Shown here: positions 21,532 to 34,420 of the stretch, in pieces | Position numbering within the stretch: the stretch's first letter is position 1 | How the letters are laid out: each line of letters begins with the position of its first letter | Program-made: the position numbers and the translations under genes | Assembly: GCF_945859705.1 (NCBI RefSeq) | Contig: NC_079136.1 | Location: 54,016,094 to 54,080,093 of the forward strand | From: Episyrphus balteatus | Taxonomy: Eukaryota; Arthropoda; Insecta; Diptera; Syrphidae | Length of the DNA: 64,000 nt | Direction of reading: 5' to 3' | The notes under the pieces: generated by a model | Databases searched by the model: none | Seen by the model: only the letters and a program-made list of their open reading frames with translations | Told to the model about the DNA's origin: nothing

Positions 21532-24500
21532 AGAACTAGTTGTTGGCTTTGGGTCAATTTTCGTTTTTTTTTTTATCAAACTTCATAGGGTTTGTTTAAG
21601 AACAAAAGAATTTTTAATCCGCGTTGCAAACTGTGGAGGACTTAAAAAGCTAAGTGTTAAAAGACATTCATCACAAGAAATGTTCCGATCGAGTAAAATA
21701 TTCTATTAAGACTGCTTTTGGTATTCTTTGTAACATTTTACTTAACAAAGCTTACAAAGAACAATATTGTTTCTAGATCTTTATACAGGTTTGTTTTTGG
21801 TAGTTATGCATATTGTTTCTTTTCAAAACATGTCATTGGAGGATCCTTCTAAAGAAGTTCAGAAAATTGCTTGCTTCCAGCCCAGCAAAGATGATTACGT
21901 ACATTGAAACAGTCCCTAACACGTAATGGATGATGATACCTGTTGACTGAGATATTGATGTGGATGTGGATAAGGAATTGATGTATCTGCTTGTTTGGTG
22001 TGGAAAAGCTTATAACCAAAACATGTAAAAGGAATTATATATTTGTATATGTAAATAGTGTGTATTTTATATTATTATATTAGTTTAACAAATTAAATGA
22101 AATAAAAATAAAAAAGTTACATACAAAATGCACTTAACCATTTGTTCACAGAATTTTTTGTAAGCTTGAAAGAATTTTGATTCACTAGAAAACAGGTTTC
22201 TTTTTCCAAATCAGACGTTGACTTGTTGGGCCTTTGTGATTGTTAGTCGTGAATCTTCAATTCAGATCACATGATTTTCAGAAGCAAAGATATAAAAGTA
22301 AAACTAAGAAGGTACGCACGATTGCAAGATCTTGCACAATGGACAGTAAAAAGACGATTTCGACAAATAAACATACAAAAAGTTATTGAAGAAGCTAAAA
22401 AAAAAAAAAAAAAAAAATAGCAATGTAGATGACCATCTTCCAATCAGATAGTTTTCAACCTGACAAAATGTTCGGAAATTTCATTGTGAAACAATTGCCA
22501 ATCTTAAAAATCGTATTAGTAAAAGCATTTTTTTTTTTAAATTCTATTAAATTTATCTAGTTTTGAGGATAACTCAAAAAGAAATTGAAGAGAAAGAGTT
22601 AAAATAGATCTACATTTTTTCAAAACTATTATAATGATGCCATCAGGTCTTATTGAGCAATGAAGTATTGAAAAAAAGTAAAATGTTAGGTTTAATTGAA
22701 TACAAAGCCCACGAGAAACTCGAAATCTACAAACATTCTCTGGGCTCTGGGGCAAAAACATTAGAATTAAGTGAAGTAAGGGAAATAAATCATCTTTCAG
22801 AAGAACCAAGGCACAATTCAGTGACAATCAAGCTTATTTGGCGTGCTTTTAACATGTTATCTCACCAAACCCAGTTTTTTTTTTGACAAAATTTTAAACT
22901 TATTCAATTAAAATCAAAAAAACTTTATTATTAACAGCAAAATATTACATAAGCTTTCCAATCATAGAGCTCGAAACTCATCCAAATTACAATTCAATAA
23001 ATCATGTTTTCAAAACTCGCATCGCACTGCACAACTTTTTAAACACAAGCCATATGAATAAAATCGTTTTTTTTTATCACATTTACAATTTTAACTTAAA
23101 TGTGTATGTGTTCCCTTCTTTTTTCCAGCAAATTTCCAAAAAAAAATAAATAAAAAAATGTTTAGGGAAAAATCCAGCTCCGAAACGAATGTCAACTGCC
23201 AAAAATCGTGTGTGAAATGCGACAGGTATTTTATTCCAAGTTGATTACAATTTTTTTTTTTAATTTGCCTTCTACGGTTATTTTTTGTCATTCATACACA
23301 TGAATTTCTACTCATTCTTCTTCTGCTTTTTTGTATTTTTTACCCGATAACAAATTTCACTAAATTTTTTATGACTACACCAGCCCCCAGTTGTTTTATG
23401 CAATTTTTCATGGAAGTTTATTCATTTTGCTGCATAAAAAACATATAGAAAGTGCATATAGGAAAGTCTGTGCCATGCAATATCAGGGGTAGAAAAAATA
23501 TCTATAGACAAAAAAAAAAAAAACCTTTACCATATGAATTTTTCTCACTTTGCATGGCCAATATCTATTTTGTTAAAAAAAAAGAAAAACCTGTAGGTAA
23601 ACTATATGAAAAAAAAAAAAATTCGAACCTTACCTGGAAGCCTATTGTAATTAAATAAAAATCGTGATTCGAATTGACATGCATTTATAATGAACCAATC
23701 CATCGCGTAAAGTCGAAAAAGTATGAGAGCCCTCAAAATGTCATATCTAGTCATCAAAATGACGAGGCTTAAATGGAACACCATAGATAGTAGCAGTTAA
23801 AACAACTTGGATGGATATATGAATGCCTCTTCAATATGCTGGCGTTAAATATTTAAATGCTTCTGAATGCCTGTTAGACAATTCTATTTTCAGCTTTCCA
23901 AAGGAAAAAGAGGAAAAAGTTTTTGAGTTGGATCGTACATTATTATGATAAAGTTGGATTGGATAAGTATAAATTAAAGTTTGTTATAGCTTTTCTTTTT
24001 AGATAAGTTAGAACTTGGTGGAAGACATAATAATCAATATGTCAGTTTTAAATATTCTATTACAGTTTGGTATATTTGCAAAATTATTGGCTAAGTTTAG
24101 TTTTGCAATAAAGTTCAGATAAAATGTTTCTCATACGCGTATGTCAGCTTTTGGTTTCGTAAAAAATGGCAGGAAAAAAAAAATTGTTTGAGTAATTAAA
24201 CGAATGACTAGTTTGCACGTGGATACTAAAAGGAAAAATTGTCTAAAATGTCGAAGGTTATTATATCGAAACGGGTCAATTTCTTATATTACATAATACA
24301 TTTCAGGCTAGCTTTTTTTTTGGGCAACACAATCGATATGCACATTTTTCAATTGCAATTTTTTTATGAAAAAAAATGTTTTAACAATCATATAGTGGTT
24401 TCTAAAAATGTAGGTATTGAAAAAGTTCTTAATATTTTGGTCTCCGAGGAAACTACGCCATTTAATTTCTGGAATTAAGATTTCGTTTTAGTTACAAAAT

Positions 24501-24569
24501 TTAAAATAAGTTAAAAAAAAAACAAAAGAAAATTCACAGATTTTAACATTTAACGGTATTCAATAGCCG
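21532..24569. other. Intergenic DNA, no supported gene
   Basis: Long poly-A/T tracts (for example 22398-22419). A 77-codon frame at 22653-22886 (+) and its complement at 22537-22827 have no domain or conserved-looking pattern. No RNA gene seen. Confidence 0.4.
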
Positions 24570-24780
24570 TGTTTTATTGGTACTCAGTATTTTACTGATT
24601 AAACATTTTATACTGTAAAACACAACAATTGATTACTTTTATTTATTTATTAATAATTATTATAGTTGAAGGGTCAAAAACGTAAACAAATACAAAACTT
24701 TTGTTTACCCTTAGCAATCTTTTGTTGTTGTTTCCCGTGTAAAATTTTACTGAGCTAAGTACTTAGTTACCAATAAAACA
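24570..24780. repeat. Inverted-repeat element with TGTTTTATTGGTA ends
   Basis: TGTTTTATTGGTACTCAGTA at the left is matched in reverse complement at the right by TGTTTTATTGGTAACTAAGT, and further inside CAGTATTTTACTG pairs with CAGTAAAATTTTAC. About 210 bp, non-coding. Confidence 0.5.
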
Positions 24781-25604
24781 GAGCAAATAGTACGGTCCAT
24801 TAAAAAACGAATGATTGAAAAATTTCTAAGTCTGAAGACCTCAATCTTGACGAAACAATTGAAATAATGCAAAAATCAAGTTTTTAAATTTTTTTTTAAA
24901 CGTGACTTTTTTTAAACATCTTTATTCACTGTTTTTTATTATGTGTATCTCTTTCAAACAAAAAAAAAAAAACAAAAAAAACCTACGGAATCTTTTAAGG
25001 AGCGAAATCCCTCTTTAATTTTTTTTGCTTAAAAATTTTATTAATCATTCGAAGGAAGTATTTGCATTGGTCTACGCTTTATATGAAGACTAAAAAGTTC
25101 CTAGAACCTACCGCATTATAAAAACGAAAACTTTAAACGCATTTTTCAAAAACTAATAAAGCTATAGACTTCTGCATGGAACCGCACTCCCTTTTGATAA
25201 TGAATAGTTTTCTTGACCAGGGCATTGCACGGCTCAAATTCGAGGCGTCAATTTTGAAGGTCTGCAGAGCCGCCAATTTGTTATGTATTTTTTTGCTTAA
25301 AAAAATTATATCAATACTTCATCATGCCAACTTTTCCAAATTTCTATAAATACTGTCAATTTTTCAAAAATCCAGAAGGATTTCCCCCTTAAGAAGAACA
25401 TCTAAAGTAGGTACACCTGAAATATTTTTGGTGATGATTTTCGAATTAATAAAAACAAAACGATCAAATTTTTTCGATCAAACCACTTTTGTTTACCTAC
25501 TTCTTAATAATTTTCAAAAAATTTTTTTGTTAATCAGAAAAAACTTTAAATCGCTGCCGCTGGTTAATTTTAACCATGATAATTCCTGAAAAATGTTAAA
25601 AACA
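24781..25604. other. Intergenic DNA, nothing recognised
   Basis: Poly-A-rich with no coding frame of note. Confidence 0.4.
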
Positions 25605-25779
25605 CTATCTCTCATAAAATAGAACACGACCGATTCAGTTGGTGTTTCCATGTTCAAAGAGAGATTCTGAGAACCCCGTCAAAAAGTGAATAGTAAATAT
25701 CATACAACGCGTTGTATGAACGTTGCATCGTTCTAATATGACCGCGAAGAAAGAAGTATAGGCTTAAAACTCCTACAAG

Positions 25780-26210
25780 CACAGAGAAAAATAGACCACA
25801 TAAAATAGAACAAAAACAATAAGATTTCTCTATGGTTTTCATCCAAGAAGGAAACCTTATTAAAACAATCGGGTTTTCCTTATTGTTTTAAAATCTGCAA
25901 AAAAAGTAAAAAAAACGATGACCAGGCTGGGAATCGAACTGGAGACTTCAAATCATTAGTCGCCCACCTTACCACCTGAACCAACCTGCCATGAAAATAT
26001 TGATCGCGATTTTTGTTCTATTGCTAAGTTGCAAAAAAAATCAACTTTTCAGTCAAATTTTAATAAGATTTTCTCTATAAAAATAATAAGAAATCTCCTT
26101 AAAAAAACCTTATTAATCGTTGATTTTAATAAGACTTCCTTATGAAATGTATGGACGGTAAAACAATATGGCAATCTGTTAGTTTTTAGCGGGTCATATT
26201 TTTCTCTGTG
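25780..26210. mobile_element. 431-bp TIR element with CACAGAGAAAAATA ends, containing a tRNA-like segment
   Basis: A perfect 14-bp TIR (CACAGAGAAAAATA) bounds the element, with GACC resuming a base or so further in on both arms. The interior has short AT-rich inverted repeats (TTAAAACAAT/ATTGTTTTAA) and AATAAG-type repeats. A tRNA-like stretch lies on the minus strand at 25921-25990. The ends are flanked by AG on both sides, too short to prove a target duplication. Class unassigned. Confidence 0.7.
25921..25990 (-). pseudogene. tRNA-like sequence (A-box and B-box matches)
   Basis: On the minus strand it reads GGCAGGTTGGTTCAGGTGG at the 5' end, with an A-box-like TGGTTCAGGTGG, and AGTTCGATTCCC near the 3' end, a near-consensus B box. 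The spacing is tRNA-like. The T stem and acceptor stem pair poorly, so it is not a functional tRNA gene. It is more likely a tRNA-derived Pol III promoter fragment captured in the TIR element. Confidence 0.45.
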
Positions 26211-26310
26211 AGGTAATGAAAAAACACCAACATTCAGTTGGCCTTAGAAATGGAACAATAGAAAACCGAGAGGCTTGTCGTCGATTTCTGAGTTCAACCC
26301 GGCGAATCTC

Positions 26311-29300
26311 ACTAGTGTGAGAGTTTAATCCTTTTGACACATCGAGATTAAAACAACGCCGTACGTAAAGGAAAAAGAACACTGTTTTTTTTAAGCTGTA
26401 TAGGCATAATAACAGAACCTTATAAAAAATAATGTTTTAGACTTTTGTTTGCTAGGTTCACTCTGGCGTAATGAGTGCTTTTTATTTGATCTTATAATGA
26501 TGGTCTAATAATAATGAGTTTTCTTCGTTTTTTGCGCTTTGACCCGTCACTGAAAAGGCATGATAGTTCCCGTCACAAAATCTTGACCAACATAAACATA
26601 AAATATAATTCATTATGAAGAAATGTTAAACGAAGTTTTCCCAAAAGTATATTAGAAAACATGTCTATTAAATGGCTTGCCAACATTTTTTCGGGATTTT
26701 TTCTAGCCCTAATTTAGTTTCCATAAATCCTTAAGATAGCAAATAATGTTTTCTTTCAATGTGATGTAGGTACAGCCACTATTTGACGTATCTCTTAAAG
26801 AAAAGTAGCAATGATCAAGTGTTTCTTTTGCCATTGGATGAAGACTCATCCTACTGAAAGTATATCGATTCCATATTCATGGCATTTGAAAGAGTGAACC
26901 AAAAAGTCATGGTGATTTCAGATGTTTGATAATGTCTCATTTAATATGCTTAACATTTTGGATAAAGTTGTTCAAGCATTTATGTAACAACGCAAAGACT
27001 AAGAATTTGTTTATCAAATATAACAGTCTAATGTTATCACAAGTAAAAACATCTATGCCCATCGCATAGCTCAGATCACTAACGCCAACGTATATTCCCC
27101 TGCTTTGTGATATGGCTAATACCTATGAACTGAAACTATTATAAACTCCATAATTGCACCCGTTATACAAATTCAAACTAATTTTACTTCTCATAATTCA
27201 TGAGCATTTTTTTTCTTCACTTTTTAAGTAGAACAAAATTAGCATAAAATGTTTCTTTTCAATAGAAAATAAAATCGGACATAAAAAAAAGTTAAACCAT
27301 AAACTTTTAATATTACCACCTACTTAAACTAAGCTAAGATTTGATACCTATAAACTGCATTCCGGCAAAAAGGGTTAACTTTTATACATAAAATCGAAAA
27401 GCATTAAATGTGCGATAAACGTTTACAAAATTATTCAAAAATTGCGTGTATAGGGCTTCTTTTATGACAATAAACGGTAAATAGGTATTGTATTCTTCTT
27501 TGATGAGTTGCCCTTTTGTTTTCCTGGATTCCTTGAGTACTTGCCAAAGGAATTTCAAAAAGATACATGCATGTGACATACATGGAACGTATATAAAATT
27601 GAAAGTTTTCTCTTCTTTTTCGCCCTCTCTTTCTACCTTTTTAACCTGTCACAAAGAACTTTTATACCCGACGACCGACACGAGGCTATAAAAAATGGGG
27701 AAGCCAGAAGCAACCCTTTTGCAATATAAATATTTATACCAACCCAGCCCAACCGCAGCAATGTAAAACATCCCTCGGAAACCGCATTGGCATATCAATT
27801 TTATATGAAAACATACCCCTACAAACATACAATCTACAAATATTATGCGCCTACGTATTATATTCATTCAGGTATTTTCCAAAACGAAACAAGACATTTT
27901 TATGAGTCTTTTTCGGATTTGTTAAAGGCTTTTCGACTCTGATTCACAGACAAAATAACATATTTCTTAATTGCCTGTTTACACTGAAACCTATTTGGCT
28001 GGCTGGTTGGCTGTGTTGTTTTCTTGGCAATAATTGTGTACAAAAATATCTTGTGTGTACTTAAGCGGAAGTATGCCCAGAATATAAGAGGGATGGTATT
28101 TGGCTTCACAAAAGCCTTAAATTATTGCAAACTTAATAATGCACGTAATGATACAGTGTGCTCCAACAAAATAGGTACATTATTGTCTAATTTGACCCTC
28201 CTCCACTGATCAATTAACCGGATATTCTATATGAAAATTCGATTTTACAAAATAAAACATTACAAGTACCACGTGTTGACAACCGAGGCTCTAAAGAGGA
28301 AACAAAACCGATTGGTTTATTTTTGTGTTGCAGCGGTACAAAATGTTGTATGAAAATTCATATTTTGAACTTAAATGGACACTGTGGCGTATGAGTAATC
28401 TTTTTTTTTTTTAAACAAATGTTTCTATATTGGTTAAGAAAAATGTTTTTTAACTGTCAGTTGATCAGTAGTCTAAAAATTAACATAATGTGAGCAAGAA
28501 ATAGCCTTTTGCGAATCTTTAGATATAAATATTTAGTTGATCTAAACAAATTGTATCAAAACCATTTTGACGATATTGCTCAGTCAGTTTTTAAAAGTGT
28601 CTTACGCTTTTTTTAAATGATTTCTTCTTTTACTTATAGTCCTGAAAATACGAGTATCCGAATTTAGAAAATTTTCACTAAACTTTAACAGTTTAGCCAA
28701 ATAAGTACAATACTACCTACTTCAAAACTACCTGCTGTATATCGATATTTAGTATAGAAACTCTTAAGTAGCATTGGATTGATGCAAGACACGCACAAAG
28801 AAATGCGTTTAATTATTTCTTTTCGACGCCCAAATGATTTGTTCAATTTAACGAATTTTACAAAAAAAAAAAACATTTATATAATCTTAATGTTAATATA
28901 AATAAAAACCAAAATAAAAAAGAATCATTTAAGAATTAAATAAAATGCAAGAGTTGATCGCACGTACTTGCTCTAATAGTTATTATTATACACATAAATA
29001 TTAGCTAACCGTTGTAATTTTTAGGGATTTGGTTAAGTGTATCAGACAAAAAAAAAAAAAAAATAAAAAAAAAAAAAATTTTTTCATGTAACTAGAAAAA
29101 AAAATATTTTGTTTTATTTTATGCCAACATTTTTTTTTTTATCTGAATACACGGAATCATTCACAATAGTTTTCAATGAAATATACGCAAATAACCAAAA
29201 TGTCAGTTTTCGTAAAAAACTGCAACGTCATATATCCACTATCCGATTTTTTTTTTGAGAAAAACTAAAGAATAGAATAGCTTGCACTCTTACTTACGCC

Positions 29301-30859
29301 AAATTCAATAGAAATCGTTAGAGCCGTTTTCAAGAAAAATGCAATATCTCGAAAAAATTATATGGGAGGTACAAGTTGTAAGCGAGATATTAAAAAAAAG
29401 AATAACAAAAAACTAACCTTGGAAATTACAAAAAAATGATCTCTACCTAATTTCAAGCTCGTTTAAAGTTGGACTCATAACGAAAACCACTTGTTTGAAT
29501 TTCCCCATCATCGTAATGTTGGTTTTCATTAAAACCTCGATTTTTTGATTACACGGAACCAATACTCGCTCTATAGAGAAACTAAAAATAATTTAATTAT
29601 TTTTTTTGAAAATACTTACATTTTTCGAAAATTGGATATTGATTTGGTTTTTGAATGTTTTAACAAATCGCATTAAAAGTTTATTTTAAGGTTTTTTTTT
29701 TTAATTATAAACTTTATTTTTTTAAAGGGACTCTAACGATTTTGAAAATCTTGTTCTAAAACTAAATCAAGTTGCGTACTTTTTTTTCGCAGTTTCCGAT
29801 TGATGCAACGTAAATTACCAACAAAATTTCCTTGGTGAATGCTAAAAATAAAAAAAAAAAAATTATTTTATTATGAAAGTGGGTAAGCTACATTCATGAG
29901 TTGTATTTCCGTATCAATTAATGCTAAATTAACAAAAACTTTCTATTTATGTATTGGAAACTTTAATGAATGAAACGTGAGTTTCCATGGAATTGCCCTA
30001 AATTCTTTCATGATATGGCTTTTTCTTTTAGGTATCAAAATAATTTTTAAAATTTCTTTTCGCCATTTATTTCTTTTATATCAAAAAATTTTTAGAATTA
30101 TTGGAAATTATTTGAGTCATTTTGTATTTAATATTTTTTTGTATTAATAAAAGCTTTCAAAAAATTACTTTCGACACATAAAAATAAAAACTTAAAAATA
30201 AAATTCATCGAACCGGTTTTAAAAAATGAAAATATTTTTCAAAAATAAGAAATCCTAAAATGTTTTTTTTTTTTAATTTTTAAAAGTTTTAATATTGAGG
30301 CTTCTCAGAAAAACTAATTTCGGTACAAAAATTTGTATCGAATTTGTTCAAGTTATTTAGTAGAAAACCAGAAATCAGGAAAACGGTTCTATGAAATTGG
30401 CTAAATTTTCAGTCCAAGTTGGTATCATCATCATATCATCATCATATAATAAAACGGCAAACACTTATTTTGTATTACAAAATACGCGGCCCACAAAAAC
30501 CGAAGGGGCATAAATTATATACCGAAAGATAGGAAATTTTATCTAGATGTGCAGAATGTAAACATTATTTATTTTTTTTTTTACCGAAATAGATAAAAAC
30601 AATAAATTAAAATTGAGGAAAAAACAAAAACAAATGTTCTGAACCACGCCCTCTCCCTTCTGGAAGTAGAAACTTCTAAAAGTAAAGACGAGAACCTTCG
30701 AAGACATTCTCGAATTTCGAATAAAATTAAGTGTTGCATATTCTTAGTAGTTAATAAAGTGATTTATATAGTGTGCTTATTTGAGCATAAATAAAAGTTA
30801 CAATTAGCACTCGAATTTTGAGTGCGGGGTCGGCTAGTAGATATTAATTTGTAATAAAA
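26311..30859. other. Intergenic DNA, no supported gene
   Basis: AT-rich with long poly-A/T runs, notably 29048-29080. Short frames at 27382-27579 (-), 27488-27691 (+), 27649-27867 (-), 27900-28109 (-) and 28024-28209 (+) overlap one another and show no motif. A TATAAAAAA box near 27688 has no transcript evidence beside it. Confidence 0.4.
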
Positions 30860-30862
30860 TAA

Positions 30863-31224
30863 CACTGGTAAACAAATTTGCACCTTTTTTGTGTTTTTAC
30901 TAATTTGGCATCGCTGTTTTCAAATCTGTCCTCAGTTTATTTTCTAACAGCTCTAGTTTAGGTGATAAAGGAATTAGGGAAAAGATTAAAAGTAGTAAAT
31001 AATCGATTTATGAGATTTTATAAAAGAAATTCTGATTTCGGATTCGATTTTAACACACTGTAAGCTATGGAAATGCTTAAAAAGTACATAGCAAAAAATC
31101 GTTTATTGAAGATTTTATAAAGGGAACATTTCGAAAACGCAGGCTGATAGAAATGTTTTGCCTTCGGATTTGAGTTCAACCTTCGGAATCAAACTCAATA
31201 AAACAAAACCCTTGTTGCCCAGTG
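30863..31224. mobile_element. CACTGG-family hairpin element, 362 bp, TAA target duplication
   Basis: Starts CACTGGTAAACAA and ends with the reverse complement TTGTTGCCCAGTG. TAA occurs immediately outside both ends (30860-30862, 31225-31227). The inner sequence carries TTCGGATTTGAGTTCAACCT-type motifs shared with the other family members. Non-coding. Confidence 0.7.
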
Positions 31225-31227
31225 TAA

Positions 31228-31440
31228 TAGATTGAGATGAAATAATTTGTAAGGTTTATATTGTTGTCCACATTAGCCAGGTGGTTTGTGCAATTGTAAA
31301 ATATCCCAAAATTATTTGTAAATGGAGTACTCAGTTAAATCAACCATGTTTTTATCAATAACTCACTATTTTTAAACAAGTGTGGCTATTTTTACGGAAC
31401 AAACTGTATTAAATCGTGCAGTTGCATAAAATTGTAATCT
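31228..31440. other. Intergenic DNA
   Basis: Nothing recognised. Confidence 0.4.
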
Positions 31441-31640
31441 ACATATATGTTGGGTGACGTACTGACGTGCCAAAGCCAGCTACTCGTGTGTGTGCACTTC
31501 TATAGTGTTCCCAGCTCACTATGGTGTCTGCTCCCCATCACGGTCATGGGGGCACCCTATGCGCCTGCCAGCTGTCTCTTGCCGGCAATGCCTCATTGAG
31601 TTCGGATTTGGATTCGTCTTTGGGTGGTTTTCGATTTAAC
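31441..31640 (+). promoter_or_regulatory. GC-richer island, possible promoter or first exon
   Basis: A block of markedly higher GC than its surroundings contains two GACGT motifs (GGTGACGTACTGACGTGCC). It also has an 88-codon frame from ATG 31521 whose first ~40 codons (MVSAPHHGHGGTLCACQLSL and on) look less compositionally biased than random AT-rich frames. The frame then runs into poly-T-derived Phe/Val/Leu. No convincing splice donor follows, so coding status is unproven. It lies about 10 kb upstream of the TTLL5 coding exons and could hold their missing 5' exon. Confidence 0.25.
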
Positions 31641-33559
31641 TCTTATTTGGTTTTGTATTCAGCTTTTTCCTGCTGTTTTTTTTTTGTATTTTGTTTTGTT
31701 TTATTTTTTTATTTTATTTTTGTGGATGTGGATTATTGTGGTGCTGCTGATGGCGGCAAATGTTTATTCGTTCAGTCACTTAGATAGCTTCCAAGTGTTA
31801 TGTTGAAATTCTATCCGTGCGATAGCGACTAAAAGACCCAATGTGGATGAGTAATAAAATCGAAGAGTCTTTGCTGTTCGTTTTGTTTGTTGTTTAACTT
31901 AAATAGCTTGAAGCTTGAATTGAAACTCGTGTCGCATTGTGGTGTTTTTTTTTTGATTTTGCATTTCCTCTTTTGGTTTATACTAATATTTTTTTTTGTT
32001 GGTATTAGTCTTTAGCCAAGGCATAATTATTTTAATTGCTTTCCATTTTAAAAGAAAATAAAAAATATATATTTAAATATCAGTGATGGTGTTATATGAG
32101 TGAAAGCTTTTAAATATTGTGTTTTATTTTTTTGTTTGAACACAAAACAACAAAAAAAAAATCAATTTGAAAGCAAGACAACCAAAAACTTACCGGCTAG
32201 GTGGTTATTAGTTATTTTGAAAGCAATAGTTACCGTTTTGTTCTTGTTTTTTTATTATTTCTAAAAAAAATTGGGTATGTATTGTTCCGTTATTTTTTAA
32301 ATTAAACGGCTATTGTTAAATATAAAATTGGTGGATGTAACCGTTAATGAGTAATAGTTGAGGTTATTTTTCGCTGTTTCTTTTTTTTAAATAAAAAAAA
32401 AAAGTAATAAACCTTATTAGTAAATGAATATTGAAAGAACGTGATACTTTTTGAAAATTAAACAGAAAAAAAAGCTTAATGAAAAAAAAACTTAATGCAG
32501 TCTCTATTTAAATCCAATCACATCTTTCAGAATGATATGTGATTGGTGACTGACAGTTTAATAGTTTGCAACAAGAACAGAAAATAAAAGAAAAAACAAA
32601 AAAAGTGTAGAAATTTATTTCTTTTTGTTTCTATAATTTGACTTGACTTTTGAATCATAGTTTGGCTACATTTTTGTTAAGTTACTGAACCCATCAAAAC
32701 CTTTAAGACACAAAGTTTGCAACAAAAAAAGGTAGGTACCTTTCTACCTAACTAATTGCTCGTGTTGCTACATAAAACAAATATGTTAAGCTTTGAGAAC
32801 TGAGTTTCAATTTAAACAAGTAGGTACCTAATTAAACTTTTAGTCTTTTAGTGGATAACTAGAATAACGGGTGACCGGGATGACTAAGTATCTTTTAAAA
32901 TTATTCACTGATGACACGCTTTATACCTACTCAATAGTCAGCTGTGAGTATGAATTTTAACTACTTACCGTTATCGTAATATTTTCAAATAAAAACATTG
33001 GGACAAATTCATAGTCATTTTTTTTTTGACTCCGATTTATCTTAAACTGGGGGTTTATCCAATGTTATTTGAATAGGAAAAACTCCAGTTTTTCTTAAAA
33101 GCGGCTTAGACAGTGTCTATGAGTATGGTCCATTTGGTTTGGACTGGGCGAAATTTGTATGTTTTTTTTTTAGCTAGACCTGAAAATGACTCCTTGACGG
33201 GTTGAGATCGAAATACTGCATGAGGCTATTGTATTAAAAATACTGTGAGCCAAAATACTGTTTTTCGAAATTCTGTGTGTACAAAATACTGTTTGACCAA
33301 AATACTATAATGTAATATTCTGTATTTCAAAATTTTGGTTGGTCAAAACACTGCATTTCAAAATTCTGTATTTTAAAATGCGGAAAAAAAGGCTGAAAAG
33401 TTGTTTTCATAATGTAAAAATGGACACACAAAACGATTTTTCAGTTATTTTACAATATTTTAAAATACAGAACTTTGAAAATTAAAAAAAAAAAAATTTT
33501 AATTTTTTTGCTTTCCATTTTTCGGATCTACTTTTTTTATCGGTTTTCTAGAAATATGA
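31641..33559. other. Intergenic or intronic DNA
   Basis: AT-rich with many homopolymers. The only structure seen is the degenerate tandem repeat at 33235-33380. Confidence 0.4.
33235..33380. repeat. Degenerate ~19-bp tandem repeat (AAAATACTGT-type)
   Basis: The motifs AAAATACTGT and AAATTCTGTATTT recur about every 17-20 bases across the tract with frequent substitutions. No coding frame. It sits just upstream of the decayed Tc1-like element. Confidence 0.6.
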
Positions 33560-34418
33560 CCACATCCATAACTCATATACACGTAAGACGAAGTGTACTG
33601 CTCAGATGGACCTGGTAAAATTTGGAGAAAGATACAAAAGTAACAAAATCCCATCAAAAAGCTGGTACTGGTAAAAACGGCAGTGATTCGTTTATGGTAT
33701 GGGGGTTTTTGCTTATAGCTTTTGGTGTGGGTTATTTGGTCTCCTTGAGGAAACAATGGATGGGTATTGTTTTTTAGATATTTTATAGACAAACCTGCAC
33801 CAGAGTGTCGAATAATTAGGCTAAGATGGATTGATTTTCTTCAATAAAGGTAACGGCCCTAAGCAAAACTCGGTATTTTTGAGTGAATTTTTGATCAAAA
33901 ACTTTCAAAACCAGATCCAAACGTCCCCCAGTCAATCGATTTGGATACTATTTAGCATCTGTTGGGCCATTTGGTGAGAAAAGTAAGGAAGCATTCAAAG
34001 GATTAGCTTAAACGAGTCTTTTAGGAAGAGTGGAAAAGATTCGGCCCAAAAGTTGCAAAAAATCTAGTAAAATCAATGCCTTCAAGTGAGTTTGACCTCG
34101 TCAAGTCTAGGGGGTAGCCTAAAATATATTAATTCCCAAAAAAATTTAGATATTTATACTTTTAACATCGATTTTCATAGTTTTTTCTTCTCTGTATACT
34201 TACTTTTGTAATGCGAAATTTTGTACTGTGTTTAATTTTTTGTCACTTTTTCATTTAGTATTGATTATTTGACAATTTTTTTTTTGTAAATATGTAGGCA
34301 ATGATTAATGAAATAAAACCACATTTAAATTTTTTTCGAAAATGTGTTAGATTCTTTTTTTTGAGGTCTTGGTTAAACAAAGTTAGGGGTGTATACTTAC
34401 TTTTGTGACTGAGTGTAT
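33560..34418 (+). mobile_element. Decayed Tc1-like DNA transposon, 3' half with repeated TIR motifs
   Basis: The transposase remnant reads left to right (see the pseudogene entry). The right end carries TGTATACTTACTTTTGTG at 34390, a motif repeated as TGTATACTTACTTTTGTA at 34193 in the same orientation, 197 bp apart. Two direct repeats inside one inverted terminus is the IR/DR arrangement known from Tc1-like elements such as Sleeping Beauty. The left terminus was not found, so the element is probably truncated there. Confidence 0.75.
33585..34110 (+). pseudogene. Tc1-like transposase remnant (multiple stops and frameshifts)
   Basis: Conceptual translation across frames gives recognisable Tc1/mariner blocks in the right order: SDGPGKIWRK near 33604; a MVWG-type block near 33692; EETMDGYCFLDIL near 33750; QSIDLDTI*HLLGHLVRKV near 33930-33990, corresponding to the family's DLNPIEHLW block; and EEWKRFGPKVAKNLVKSMPS near 34026-34090. 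Several in-frame stops and frame changes make it non-functional. The DDE-domain half is what survives. Confidence 0.8.
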
Positions 34419-34420
34419 AC

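Larger units (their letters stand above)
25605..26310. repeat. Dispersed repeat, copy 2, interrupted by a TIR element
   Basis: Left part 25605-25779 and right part 26211-26310 match the two halves of the repeat at 1040-1275 (GAGAACCCCGTCAAAAAG, CATACAACG; then AAAAACACCAACATTCAG and GATTTCTGAGTTCAACC). The uninterrupted copy 1 acts as an empty-site comparison and shows that the 431 bp between the halves were inserted later. Confidence 0.65.

Noticed and set aside
25921..25990. A functional tRNA gene
   Set aside because: Box motifs are good, but the T stem and acceptor stem do not pair properly and the anticodon arm is irregular.
33499..33792. 97-codon minus-strand frame
   Set aside because: Antisense to the decayed Tc1-like transposase, which reads on the plus strand.
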